DNA of 11,928 nt from Acidimicrobiales bacterium (GCA_013002375.1 JABDJW010000103.1:1-11928), one strand, 5' to 3'; shown: positions 1 to 8,082, counted from the stretch's first letter. The notes: generated by a model from the letters alone, not told the origin. Program-made: numbers and translations.

Positions 1-2
1 GG

Positions 3-308
3 TACGTGCTGAGCGAGAACCTGGCCGTCGAGCAGGGCCGCATTCTGAATCCGCGCCTGTCGCAATACCTGATCCCAGGCATTGGCGACGGGCCCGAGCA
101 CGTCGAGAGTGTTGTGCTCGAACTGGCTGATCCCCTCGGGCCGTGGGGGGCTCGGGGCATGGCCGAAATGCCCTACATCACCTATGCGCCCGCCGTCATC
201 GCGGCGGTGCACGACGCGACCGGCGTCTGGTTCGACGAGTTCCCCCTCACCCCATCGCGTGTGCTGGCCGGGCTCCGAGCGGCCGAAAACGGTACTGTCC
301 GGTCATGA
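3..308 (+). CDS. Molybdopterin-binding subunit of a xanthine dehydrogenase/aldehyde oxidase family enzyme (3' end only)
   Basis: This is the C-terminal end (about 101 residues) of a molybdenum hydroxylase large subunit; the start lies left of the window. The reading frame is open from the first complete codon at position 3. The segment GPWGARGMAEMP, followed by APAVIAAVHDATG and then FPLTPSRVLAGL, is the usual tail of the family. The Glu at 165-167, inside GMAEMP, aligns with the catalytic base that activates the Mo-bound water in these enzymes. Members hydroxylate aldehydes, purines or other heterocycles and normally work with separate or fused FAD and 2Fe-2S subunits, which would be encoded upstream out of view. 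The substrate cannot be told from this tail. The stop TGA overlaps the ATG of the next gene (ATGA), so the two are probably translated together. Confidence 0.88.
   Translation, partial: YVLSENLAVEQGRILNPRLSQYLIPGIGDGPEHVESVVLELADPLGPWGARGMAEMPYITYAPAVIAAVHDATGVWFDEFPLTPSRVLAGLRAAENGTVRS
293..298 (+). promoter_or_regulatory. Possible -10 element (TACTGT) for a leaderless start at 305
   Basis: TACTGT matches TAnnnT and ends 6 bases before the ATG at 305. No Shine-Dalgarno-like purine run precedes that ATG. A transcript could start at or next to the A of the start codon. No clear -35 element is visible. The ATGA overlap with the upstream gene offers another explanation, translational coupling. 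Confidence 0.35.
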
Positions 309-1360
309 CGACAACCGAACCAACCACTGAGAACAAGATCGCCGCCGACCGCCGAATCGACCCTCGGATCAAGGCCCTCATGGGTGCGATGCCGCAGATG
401 GAGATGAGCGACGCGGTCGATCGCGAAACCCTCGTCGCCGAGGCCAACACCCCCGAGGCGCTCGAGCGGTTCGAGCAGATGACCGCGCTGTTCGACATGA
501 TGGACAACGAGGACATCGCGCCGTCGACCGGCCTCGAGATCACCACCCATGAGTTCACCTCCGACCCCGATGGCAACACGGTGAAGATCCAGTTCATCCG
601 GCCCGAATCCGCCGAGCCCGTGCCCTGCGTCGTCTACTTGCACGGTGGCGGCATGCAGACGATGTCGTGCTTCGACGGCATGTACCGGGCGTGGGGCCGC
701 ATCATTGCGGCGCAGGGCGTGGCGGTGGCCATGGTCGATTTCCGCAACTGTGTGAACGCCTCGTCGGCGCCCGAGATCGAACCGTTCCCGGCCGGGCTCA
801 ACGACTGTGTCAGCGGCATCAAGTGGGTCGTGGCCAACGCCGCCGACCTCGGCATCGATCCGGCTCACGTGATCGTGGCCGGCGAGAGCGGGGGTGGCAA
901 CCTCACCCTGGCCAGCGGCCTCAAGCTCAAGCAGGACGGCGACCTCGGCCTGATCCGTGGCCTCTACGCGCTGTGTCCGTTCATCGCGGGGGAATGGCCC
1001 CAAGATCGCTTCCCGTCGTCGGTCGAGAACAACGGCCTGCTGCTCGATCTGCACAACAACCGGGCCAGGATCGCCTACGGCATCGAGGCCTTCGACGCCA
1101 AGAACCCCCTGGCCTGGCCGAGCTTCGCCACCGAAGCCGACGTCGCCGGTCTCGTGCCGACGGTGATCAGCGTCAACGAGTGCGATCCCCTGCGCGACGA
1201 GGGCATCGAGTTCTACCGCTTGCTGCTGCGGGCCGGCGTGGCCGCCCGCGGTCGCCAGGTCATGGGCACGATCCACGGCACCGAGATCTTCGCCATGTCG
1301 TGTCCCGACATCAGCCGCGACACCGCCGCCGACCTGGCCAAGTTCTGCCGGGAGATCTAG
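305..1360 (+). CDS. Alpha/beta hydrolase of the hormone-sensitive lipase (HSL) type
   Basis: A 351-residue putative carboxylesterase. The oxyanion-hole motif HGGG lies at residues 113-116. The nucleophile elbow GESGGG has Ser195, the acid is probably Asp294 in NECDPLRDEG, and the base is probably His324 in GTIHGTE. These features and the length fit the HSL branch (arylacetamide deacetylase-like). No signal peptide is seen, so it is likely cytoplasmic. A longer reading from GTG 143 is open, but it would run 54 codons into the preceding gene in another frame. The ATG at 305 overlaps the preceding stop by 4 bases and gives the usual N-terminal length. Pairing with a molybdenum hydroxylase suggests a shared catabolic or detoxifying route in which an ester is hydrolysed and a product oxidised. 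That is inference, and the substrate is unknown. Confidence 0.9.
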   Translation: MTTTEPTTENKIAADRRIDPRIKALMGAMPQMEMSDAVDRETLVAEANTPEALERFEQMTALFDMMDNEDIAPSTGLEITTHEFTSDPDGNTVKIQFIRPESAEPVPCVVYLHGGGMQTMSCFDGMYRAWGRIIAAQGVAVAMVDFRNCVNASSAPEIEPFPAGLNDCVSGIKWVVANAADLGIDPAHVIVAGESGGGNLTLASGLKLKQDGDLGLIRGLYALCPFIAGEWPQDRFPSSVENNGLLLDLHNNRARIAYGIEAFDAKNPLAWPSFATEADVAGLVPTVISVNECDPLRDEGIEFYRLLLRAGVAARGRQVMGTIHGTEIFAMSCPDISRDTAADLAKFCREI

Positions 1361-1380
1361 TCGCGACGCCCCTTTTGCCG

Positions 1381-1450
1381 AACCGGTAGCCAGATGGGCG
1401 CGTTCTGACGGACCATTCTCGCTACCAGTTGCCGCAGGGGAGATTTTTTT
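1381..1450 (+). terminator. Long imperfect hairpin followed by a T7 run
   Basis: Outer arms AACCGGTAGC (1381-1390) and GCTACCAGTT (1421-1430) pair at 9 of 10 positions. Inside them AGATGG (1392-1397) pairs with CCATTCT (1413-1419) with one bulged T, and CGT/ACG closes a TCTG loop. A run of seven T follows at 1444-1450, 13 bases after the stem. It sits 20 bases after the esterase stop and before a gene with its own ribosome-binding site, so a terminator is the simplest reading. The gap between stem and T run is longer than in a classical intrinsic terminator. Confidence 0.45.
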
Positions 1451-1477
1451 GCGTCGGCGGTAGGGCTGCCGTACCGT
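1449..1477 (+). promoter_or_regulatory. Candidate promoter for the lipoprotein operon
   Basis: TTGCGT (1449-1454) and TACCGT (1472-1477) are 17 bases apart and match -35 (TTG only) and TAnnnT -10 patterns. A start near 1484 would give a leader of about 90 bases before the ATG at 1575. The spacer and -10 also form a hairpin-capable palindrome (1455-1479). The -35 match is weak, so this is tentative. Confidence 0.25.
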
Positions 1478-1479
1478 CG
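1455..1479 (+). repeat. Inverted repeat with 8-base arms
   Basis: CGGCGGTA (1455-1462) pairs with TACCGTCG (1472-1479), with one G-U pair if transcribed, around a 9-base loop. It lies just after the T7 run and overlaps the candidate promoter. It could be an operator, part of an mRNA leader, or a stem acting on the opposite strand. No T run follows it on the + strand. Confidence 0.4.
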
Positions 1480-1574
1480 GCCGGGTTGCCTCATCGCGGG
1501 CCGTCACTTCCTCCTTTCGGACTTTCCCTCCCGTAGCGCCTTGCTGGTCAAGGCCGTCCCGTTCGGGAGATCCC

Positions 1575-2186
1575 ATGAAGTGTTTCCCTCGCGCCGTCAT
1601 CGTCGCGTGTGTCCTGCCGCTCGTCGTGAGTGGTTGCAGCAGCCCGGCGGTTGTGCCGCCGCCCATCATCGAGCCGGCGCGGTCGCCCGGCGCACTGCGC
1701 CCCCCGTCGACCCCGACGACCCCGACGATCCCGGCGGACGCGGGGCCGAGACCGACCCTTTCCGTCCCCGATGTCGCGGTGGTGCGAATGGTGCACCACC
1801 GGTTCATGGTCGACGTCTACGCCACCGACGGCCGGGTGGCCGGCAGTCATGGCCGCATCGAACGGGCTGAGGAGATCGTGGTCGACCCGCAACTCCAGCG
1901 GCTTCGGGAGCTGGCCGACGACTATGCCGCGACGGGTCGGTACGCGGTCAGCCCGGGCTACGAATCCAACGTCGTGCACGCGTGGATCGAGGGCGATGTG
2001 GCCCACGTCGTCGATTGTTCCCGCGATCGCGGCGAGCTGTTCGAGCCCGACGGCGCGGTGGTGCTGCGGGCCGATGACTTCTTCAAGCTGCGCGAAACCG
2101 AGTTGGTCCGGCTCGACGGGCGCTGGATGGTGCGCGAGTTCTACACCGGGGGTGATCTGCGGTGCGACCCGACCGACTCTCGCTAG
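1575..2186 (+). CDS. Putative lipoprotein with proline-rich linker
   Basis: A 203-residue exported protein that I do not recognise as a named family. Residues 1-20 are a signal peptide with two basic residues near the start (Lys2, Arg6), ending in the lipobox VSGC. Cys21 would be lipidated, anchoring the protein to the outer face of the membrane. Residues 28-62 are rich in Pro, Thr and Ser and look like a disordered spacer. Residues 65-203 form a compact domain whose alternating strands and late RLDGRWMVREFYTGG segment suggest an NTF2-like cone fold, which is a guess. Cys148 and Cys197 could form a disulfide. The ATG is preceded by GGGAGA (1565-1570) as ribosome-binding site. The 3' end overlaps the next secreted-protein gene by 25 bases, so the two products are probably made together and may interact at the cell surface. 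Confidence 0.8.
   Translation: MKCFPRAVIVACVLPLVVSGCSSPAVVPPPIIEPARSPGALRPPSTPTTPTIPADAGPRPTLSVPDVAVVRMVHHRFMVDVYATDGRVAGSHGRIERAEEIVVDPQLQRLRELADDYAATGRYAVSPGYESNVVHAWIEGDVAHVVDCSRDRGELFEPDGAVVLRADDFFKLRETELVRLDGRWMVREFYTGGDLRCDPTDSR
2148..2156 (+). promoter_or_regulatory. Ribosome-binding site that decides the start at 2162
   Basis: GGGGGTGAT differs by one base from the full anti-16S complement GGAGGTGAT and ends 5 bases before GTG 2162. It lies inside the end of the lipoprotein gene. The competing GTG at 2186, which overlaps the lipoprotein stop as TAGTG, has no such site at a useful distance. Confidence 0.55.
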
Positions 2187-3100
2187 TGCGGCTGGTGGCT
2201 GCGCTTCTGGTCATCGTCGCGGTGTGGATTGCCGACGCAGGGGCCCGGGCCGACGGTTCCGAGGGTGATCCCGGCTCGAACGTCTTCGTCGAGAGCCGGT
2301 CGGGCCCGAACGGATCGATGGTCCTCGTCACCGGCAAGGACGGGTCGACGGTCGACCTCGGCGCCTCGATGCCGGCGTGGCTCCGCGCGTGTACCTGGCG
2401 GACCGTGTCGGCGGCCGAAGCGGCGGCGGCCGCGACGGCCGGCACCGGCGAATCGGCACCACCCGCTGATCTCTCGACCGATGCCATGGCGGAACCGTGG
2501 GCGATCGTGTTCTGCGGGCCAGGGCCCGAGGCCATCGCCCGACAGTCCGGCGTCGCGCTGAACGGTGTGCTCGGGGCGTGGGCGTTGGGTGATCGACCGC
2601 CGCAGCTCGTCGTCGACTGGATCGTGGCCCGGACCGTCGCCGAGCTGGAGATACCCGTGCTCCCCGTGGCCAGCGCGCCGGCGGGAACGGCATCGGCGCC
2701 GATGATCACGGGACTACCCACCTGGTTCTGGGTCGATGAGGCGGTGTGGCAGCCGGTGCAGGTCAACGCGCCGGAGGTGTTCGGTGTGGTGGTCACGGTC
2801 ACAGCCGAGCCGGTCGGTCTCCGGGTGAGCAACCAATCGGCGTGGCGGCCCTGCGGCGCCGGTGGGCAGCCCTTCCGGCCGGGACAACCCGATCACGTGA
2901 GCCGCTGCACCCTGAGCTATGAGCATTCGAGCGCCCGTGCTCCGCAGGCCGCGGCGGCGCGTATCCGGTGGCGGGTGAGCTACGCGTGCTCAGCCCATTG
3001 TGGGCGCGCCGCCCTGGCCGATGTCGTCGTCGCCACGACCGGCGCGGTCGTGGTCGGCGAGGTCCAGGTGCTTTCGGCGGGCTCGGCAACGCCGGGTTAG
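2162..3100 (+). CDS. Secreted protein of an uncharacterised actinobacterial type
   Basis: A 312-residue protein with an N-terminal signal peptide: basic residues at 3, 5 and 10, a hydrophobic core at about 9-25, and a likely cleavage after ADAGARA (residue 30). The central region includes an Ala-rich stretch (84-101). From residue 184 the sequence GLPTWFWVDEAVWQPV, followed by strand-rich repeats and the ending VVGEVQVLSAG, matches a pattern I know from many uncharacterised actinobacterial exported proteins. Cysteines at 77, 118, 231, 249, 276 and 280 suggest disulfides after export. No catalytic motif is visible. GTG 2162 is chosen because of the strong Shine-Dalgarno at 2148-2156. GTG 2186 would shorten the signal peptide by 8 residues and remains possible. 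The overlap with the lipoprotein gene suggests a common envelope task. Confidence 0.78.
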   Translation: MRPDRLSLVRLVAALLVIVAVWIADAGARADGSEGDPGSNVFVESRSGPNGSMVLVTGKDGSTVDLGASMPAWLRACTWRTVSAAEAAAAATAGTGESAPPADLSTDAMAEPWAIVFCGPGPEAIARQSGVALNGVLGAWALGDRPPQLVVDWIVARTVAELEIPVLPVASAPAGTASAPMITGLPTWFWVDEAVWQPVQVNAPEVFGVVVTVTAEPVGLRVSNQSAWRPCGAGGQPFRPGQPDHVSRCTLSYEHSSARAPQAAAARIRWRVSYACSAHCGRAALADVVVATTGAVVVGEVQVLSAGSATPG

Positions 3101-3103
3101 GGT
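3098..3103 (+). promoter_or_regulatory. Possible -10 element (TAGGGT) for a leaderless start at 3110
   Basis: TAGGGT ends 6 bases before ATG 3110, and its TAG is also the stop codon of the preceding gene. The GGG inside it could instead act as a weak ribosome-binding site. No -35 element is recognisable. Confidence 0.4.
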
Positions 3104-3109
3104 CGCCCC

Positions 3110-4159
3110 ATGAGCACCGACGCCACGCCCGAGCGCAAGATCATCACCGTTCTCGAACCGGAGGACGAATACACCCACGAGCCCGACGCGGCATCGAATT
3201 ACAACGAATCGATGTACCTGAATGCCTTCGACCTCGAGCAGGAGATCGGGGGATGGTTCCGGCTCGGAAACCGGGTCAACGAGGGCTACGCCGAGATGAC
3301 GATCTGTACCTATTTGCCCGGTGGTCGGGTCGGCTTTCTCTACGACCGGCCCAAGATCGACAACAACGACGAGATGAACGCCGGCGGGCTGAAGATCGAG
3401 GTGATCGAGCCCTTCGAGCATCTGAAGGTCACCTTCGATGGCAAGGTCTGCCTGCTCGACGAACCGGGTCAGATGGCGAACCCCCGCCAGGCGTTCCGCG
3501 ACAACCCGTTCGTCGACTGCACCATCGATCTCGACTTCAAGGGGGTGTCCCCGATGTACGGTGGCCGGCCGGCGTACGAAGACGGCAGCGACATCGAATA
3601 CGACGCCGAGAAGAGCTTCGCCAAGGCCCACTACGAGCAGCACGTCGCGGTGCAGGGCGCCATGCGGGTCGGCGATGACGAGGTCGCGCTGGATGGCCTC
3701 GGTTTGCGGGACAAGTCGTGGGGGCCGCGGTACTGGCAGGCGATCTCGTGGTACCGCTGGCTGCCGATGATCTTCAGCCCCGATTTCGCCATGATGCTGT
3801 CGATCATCGGGCGCGAGGCCGATGGCTTACCGCCCCGCACGAGCGGCATGGTGCTCGAGGGCGACGAGTATCACCAGATTCGCGACTGCCGGGTCGAATC
3901 CGAATGGGACGCCGACCACTACCAGACCCGCATCAAGGCGTGGGCCAAGACCGATCACAACGAATACGACATCACCGGTGAGGTCTTGTCGCTGATCCCG
4001 CTCCGCAACCGCCGGGCGACCCCCGAAGGTGAACAGCTCTTCACCCGCATCACCGAGGCCATGACCCGCTACGAATGCAACGGCCAGACCGGCATGGGCA
4101 TGAGCGAGTACCTCGATCAAGTGGTCGACGGTCGTCCCATCGGCCCGGACGTCAGTTGA
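3110..4159 (+). CDS. DUF7064/DUF7065-like protein (CrtC/AttH-like beta-barrel fold)
   Basis: A 349-residue, probably cytoplasmic protein with no signal peptide or membrane segment. An N-terminal half contains GYAEMTICTYLPGGRVGFLY (59-78) and a C-terminal half contains LDGLGLRDKSWGPRYWQ (194-210). It ends with GMGMSEYLDQ (328-337), which resembles the closing motif of the group. These are the marks of a family of two lipocalin-like domains, distantly related to carotenoid hydratase CrtC and AttH and annotated only as domains of unknown function. It may bind or modify a hydrophobic ligand, but no activity is established. It starts 9 bases after the previous stop with no convincing ribosome-binding site, and a TAnnnT hexamer sits just upstream. 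Assignment to the domain family is from memory of its motifs; the coding call itself is firm. Confidence 0.72.
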   Translation: MSTDATPERKIITVLEPEDEYTHEPDAASNYNESMYLNAFDLEQEIGGWFRLGNRVNEGYAEMTICTYLPGGRVGFLYDRPKIDNNDEMNAGGLKIEVIEPFEHLKVTFDGKVCLLDEPGQMANPRQAFRDNPFVDCTIDLDFKGVSPMYGGRPAYEDGSDIEYDAEKSFAKAHYEQHVAVQGAMRVGDDEVALDGLGLRDKSWGPRYWQAISWYRWLPMIFSPDFAMMLSIIGREADGLPPRTSGMVLEGDEYHQIRDCRVESEWDADHYQTRIKAWAKTDHNEYDITGEVLSLIPLRNRRATPEGEQLFTRITEAMTRYECNGQTGMGMSEYLDQVVDGRPIGPDVS

Positions 4160-4164
4160 CCCAG

Positions 4165-4170
4165 TAGCCT
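4165..4170 (+). promoter_or_regulatory. Possible -10 element (TAGCCT) for a leaderless folD start
   Basis: TAGCCT ends 8 bases before ATG 4179 and lies in the 19-base gap after the preceding TGA stop. No Shine-Dalgarno at normal spacing is present: only an AGG two bases from the ATG. Confidence 0.4.
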
Positions 4171-4178
4171 CGCAGGCG

Positions 4179-5042
4179 ATGACAGCACAGTTTCTCGCCG
4201 GTGGTCCCGTAGCGGACGCAGTTCTCGAAGATGTCCGGGTGCGGGCCTTGGCCCTCGCCGATCGGGGTATCACCCCCGGGCTCGGCACGATCCTGGTCGG
4301 CGATGACGAAGCCAGCGCCGGCTATGTGCGCAAGAAGCACGAGACCTGTCTCGAGGTCGGGGTGAAGTCGTTCCATCAGCACCTGCCGGCAGATGCCACC
4401 CAGGCCGACCTCATGGCCGCGGTCGAATCCTTCAACACCAACCCCGAGGTCGACGGCTTCATCCTGCAGCTGCCGGTGCCGAACGGCCTCGACGCCAACG
4501 AAGCGCTGGGTGCCATCGATCCGGCCAAGGACGCCGATGGCCTGCACCCCACCAACCTGGGCAAGCTGGTGTTGCAGCAGGCCGGCCCCCGGCCCTGCAC
4601 GCCGGCCGGCATCCAGGCCATCCTGCTCCACTACGGCATCGAAGTCGCCGGCAAGAACGTGGTGATCGTGGGTCGGGGCCCCACCCTCGGCCGACCGCTG
4701 TCGTTGCTGCTCACCCTGAAGGAGCCGGGCGCCAACGCCTCGGTCACCGTCGTACACACCGGCGTGCCCGACATCGGTGCCTACACCCGTGAAGCCGAAA
4801 TCGTCGTGGCGGCCGTCGGTGCGCCGAGCTGCGTCACCGCCGACATGGTCAAGCCCGGCGCAGTGGTGGTCAGCGGCGGCATCTCCTGGGAGGGGCGGCG
4901 CCTGCTGCCCGACGTCGACGAGGATGTCAACGAGGTCGCGAGCTGGGTGACCCCTCGGCTCGGTGGCGTCGGGCCGACGACGGTCGCGCTCTTGCTGAGA
5001 AACACCATCGAGGCCGCGGAGTCGGGCGCCGGTACCGGCTAG
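4179..5042 (+). CDS. folD: Methylenetetrahydrofolate dehydrogenase / methenyltetrahydrofolate cyclohydrolase
   Basis: A 287-residue bifunctional enzyme that interconverts methylene-, methenyl- and 10-formyl-tetrahydrofolate with NADP in the cytoplasm. It supplies one-carbon units for purine and formyl-methionine synthesis. The substrate site is complete: Tyr49 and Lys53 in YVRKK, Gln97 in GFILQLPVP, and Asp120 in DADGLHPTN, followed by PCTPAGI (139-144). The dinucleotide-binding loop is GRGPTLGRP (165-173), with Gly instead of Ser after GR, as is common in actinobacteria. The tail has GGVGPTTVALLLRNT. The segment usually reading VDVGI is VSGGI here (231-235), so the customary Asp is absent. 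Length is normal for the family. The gene starts 19 bases after its neighbour and ends 11 bases before icd. Confidence 0.96.
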   Translation: MTAQFLAGGPVADAVLEDVRVRALALADRGITPGLGTILVGDDEASAGYVRKKHETCLEVGVKSFHQHLPADATQADLMAAVESFNTNPEVDGFILQLPVPNGLDANEALGAIDPAKDADGLHPTNLGKLVLQQAGPRPCTPAGIQAILLHYGIEVAGKNVVIVGRGPTLGRPLSLLLTLKEPGANASVTVVHTGVPDIGAYTREAEIVVAAVGAPSCVTADMVKPGAVVVSGGISWEGRRLLPDVDEDVNEVASWVTPRLGGVGPTTVALLLRNTIEAAESGAGTG

Positions 5043-5045
5043 AGT
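5040..5045 (+). promoter_or_regulatory. Possible -10 element (TAGAGT) for a leaderless icd start
   Basis: TAGAGT ends 8 bases before ATG 5054. Its first three bases are the folD stop codon, the same arrangement as at 3098. The 11-base gap between the genes has no Shine-Dalgarno of usual strength. Confidence 0.4.
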
Positions 5046-5053
5046 CGCCGTCT

Positions 5054-6250
<1,197 letters not shown>

Positions 6251-6256
6251 AAATCA

Positions 6257-6274
6257 GGGCGGCGTGATTCGCCC
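6257..6274 (+). terminator. Short G+C hairpin after icd
   Basis: GGGCG (6257-6261) pairs with CGCCC (6270-6274) around 8 bases, starting 7 bases after the icd stop. No T run follows. It could be a weak terminator or an mRNA end stabiliser between icd and the exporter genes. Confidence 0.25.
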
Positions 6275-6281
6275 AGCCCGG

Positions 6282-6287
6282 TAGCGT
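6282..6287 (+). promoter_or_regulatory. Possible -10 element (TAGCGT) for the exporter operon
   Basis: TAGCGT ends 10 bases before ATG 6298, and no purine-rich ribosome-binding site lies between. Transcription would begin at or within about 4 bases of the ATG. It lies in the 47-base gap after icd. Confidence 0.38.
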
Positions 6288-6297
6288 TGCCTGGGTA

Positions 6298-8082
6298 ATG
6301 GCGACGTTCACCGGGGAGCTCCACGACGACGCCGTGGTCGACAGCGTCTTTCGGCGCGGCACACGGCTGATCGGGCGATCGTTGAAGATCGCTCCGATCC
6401 CTCATGCCGTGGCCATCAGCGGCGCGGTCGTGTTCGCCATCGCCGCCGTTGCATTGACCCGAGTGCTGGGTTGGGCGACCGACGAGATCATCGAACCGGG
6501 GCTTGACGGCGATGGCGTGACCAACGCGCAGCTGCTCGGCGCCGTCCTGGTGATCATGGCGGTCGGCATCGTGCGCGGCATGGGCGCGTTGGTGCGCCGC
6601 TACTACTTGGCCAAGGCCGAATACGCGACCCAGCTGGAATGGCGGCGCCAGCTCTTCGATCAGTACCTCGAGCTCCCGGTGGCGTTCCACCAGTCGCGGC
6701 CGACCGGCGAGCTCCTGGCCCACGTCGACGCCGATGTGTTGACCGCGACGTCGGTGCTGAAGCCCCTGGCCTTCGCGGTGGGCACGATCGCTCTGGTGGT
6801 CGCCTCGTTCGGCAGCCTGCTCGATGTGCACCCCTACCTCGCCCTGGTCGCGCTGGTCCTGTTCCCGCTGCTCGCGATCATCAACCAGGTGTACACCCGC
6901 AAGGTCGAAGCTCCGTCGGCCCGCGTGCAGGCCCTGATCGGCGACGTCACCAACATCGCCCACGAGAGTTTCGACGGCGTTTTGGTGGTCAAGACGCTGG
7001 GTCGCGAAGAAGCCGAGATCGACCGGTTCGAGGCGGCGGCCGATCGGTTGAGGAACGAACGCATCATTGTTGGTCGGCTCCGTGCACTGTTCGAGCCGGC
7101 GATCGATGCCCTGCCCAACGTCGGCATCGTGGCGCTGTTGCTCATCGGCGTCTGGCTGGTCGATCAGGGTTCGGTGACGGTCGGCGATGTCGTCGGCTCG
7201 ATGGCGTTGTTCACCATCTTGGCCATGCCGATGCGCATCGTCGGCTTCTTCTTGGAAGAGATGCCGCGCTCGGTTGTGGCCCTCGACCGGGTCGACCGGG
7301 TTCTGACCGAACCGCGACCGGTTCGCCACGGCGCCCGTCGCGAGAAGTTGCCGGCCGGCCCGCTCGGTGTCGAGTACCTGGCCATCGCGCTGGACTACGG
7401 CGATCAGCGCATTCTGAACGACGTCGACATGACGATTGCGCCCGGCGAATCGGTCGCGATCGTCGGGTCGACCGGCAGTGGCAAGTCGACCATCGCCCGC
7501 CTGTTGGTCGATCTCGACGTGCCGGCCCTGGGCCAGGTGCGGGTGGGTGGGGTGCCGGTGGCCGATCTCGACCCGGCCGAGCTCCAGCGCGCGGTCGCCA
7601 TGGTCTTTCAGGAGACGTATCTCTTCGCGGCATCGGTCGCCGACAACATCGCCCTCGGTCGCGACGTCAGCCGCGCCGAGGTCCTCGAAGCGGCCCGCTT
7701 GGCCGGCGCCGCTGACTTCATCACCGCCATGCCCGACGGCTACGACACCATCGTCGGCGAGCGGGGTATCACCTTGTCGGGCGGTCAGCGCCAGCGGGTC
7801 GCCCTGGCTCGAGCCTTGGTGGGGCGGCCTCGCGTGATGTTCCTCGACGATGCCACCTCAGCCGTCGATCCGGTCATCGAAGCGCAGATCCTGGACAACC
7901 TCCGCAGTGCCGGCGATCTCACGCTGCTGGTCGTGGCTCACCGCCTTTCGACGATCAAGCTGGCCGATCGGGTCGTGTTCATCTCCGGCGGCACGGTTGT
8001 GGCGACGGGCTCCCACACCGAGTTGCTGGCCCGCCCGGACTACGCGGCGCTGGTCCGGGCCTACGAAGAGGGCAGCCTGTGA
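6298..8082 (+). CDS. ABC exporter half-transporter, subunit 1 (non-catalytic Walker B)
   Basis: A 594-residue membrane protein with one transmembrane domain (six likely helices near 36-56, 78-95, 155-175, 178-196, 270-288 and 295-318) and one ATPase domain. ATPase motifs: Walker A GSTGSGKST (390-398), Q-loop Gln438, signature LSGGQ (493-497), Walker B VMFLDD (513-518) and H-loop His548. The residue after the Walker B Asp, normally Glu, is Asp518, as in the degenerate site of heterodimeric exporters such as TM287/288. The signature is intact. The stop overlaps the next gene as GTGA, so the two half-transporters are made together. The substrate is unknown. Candidates for this class are drugs, lipids and peptides, and no peptidase domain or precursor peptide gene is nearby. 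Confidence 0.94.
   Translation: MATFTGELHDDAVVDSVFRRGTRLIGRSLKIAPIPHAVAISGAVVFAIAAVALTRVLGWATDEIIEPGLDGDGVTNAQLLGAVLVIMAVGIVRGMGALVRRYYLAKAEYATQLEWRRQLFDQYLELPVAFHQSRPTGELLAHVDADVLTATSVLKPLAFAVGTIALVVASFGSLLDVHPYLALVALVLFPLLAIINQVYTRKVEAPSARVQALIGDVTNIAHESFDGVLVVKTLGREEAEIDRFEAAADRLRNERIIVGRLRALFEPAIDALPNVGIVALLLIGVWLVDQGSVTVGDVVGSMALFTILAMPMRIVGFFLEEMPRSVVALDRVDRVLTEPRPVRHGARREKLPAGPLGVEYLAIALDYGDQRILNDVDMTIAPGESVAIVGSTGSGKSTIARLLVDLDVPALGQVRVGGVPVADLDPAELQRAVAMVFQETYLFAASVADNIALGRDVSRAEVLEAARLAGAADFITAMPDGYDTIVGERGITLSGGQRQRVALARALVGRPRVMFLDDATSAVDPVIEAQILDNLRSAGDLTLLVVAHRLSTIKLADRVVFISGGTVVATGSHTELLARPDYAALVRAYEEGSL

Noticed and set aside
143..304. N-terminal extension of the esterase from GTG 143
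   Set aside because: It would overlap the molybdenum hydroxylase tail by 166 bases in another frame, and the extra residues are Arg/His-rich with no family similarity.
1431..1574. Riboswitch-like words on the minus strand (GGCAACC, GACGCAAA, TCCGAAAGGA)
   Set aside because: They recall pieces of cyclic-di-GMP class I aptamers, but the order and the closing GGTTGCC-type pairing do not fit, and no minus-strand gene lies downstream.
182..1807. 541-codon open frame on the minus strand
   Set aside because: It runs antisense through the esterase and into the lipoprotein gene. Its translation is His/Arg/Gly/Val-rich with no motif, a common artefact of high third-position G+C.
4160..4178. CCTCGCAGGCG before folD, similar to the end of ydaO/yuaA riboswitches
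   Set aside because: The rest of such an element would have to lie in the coding sequence of the preceding gene, where no supporting motifs were seen.
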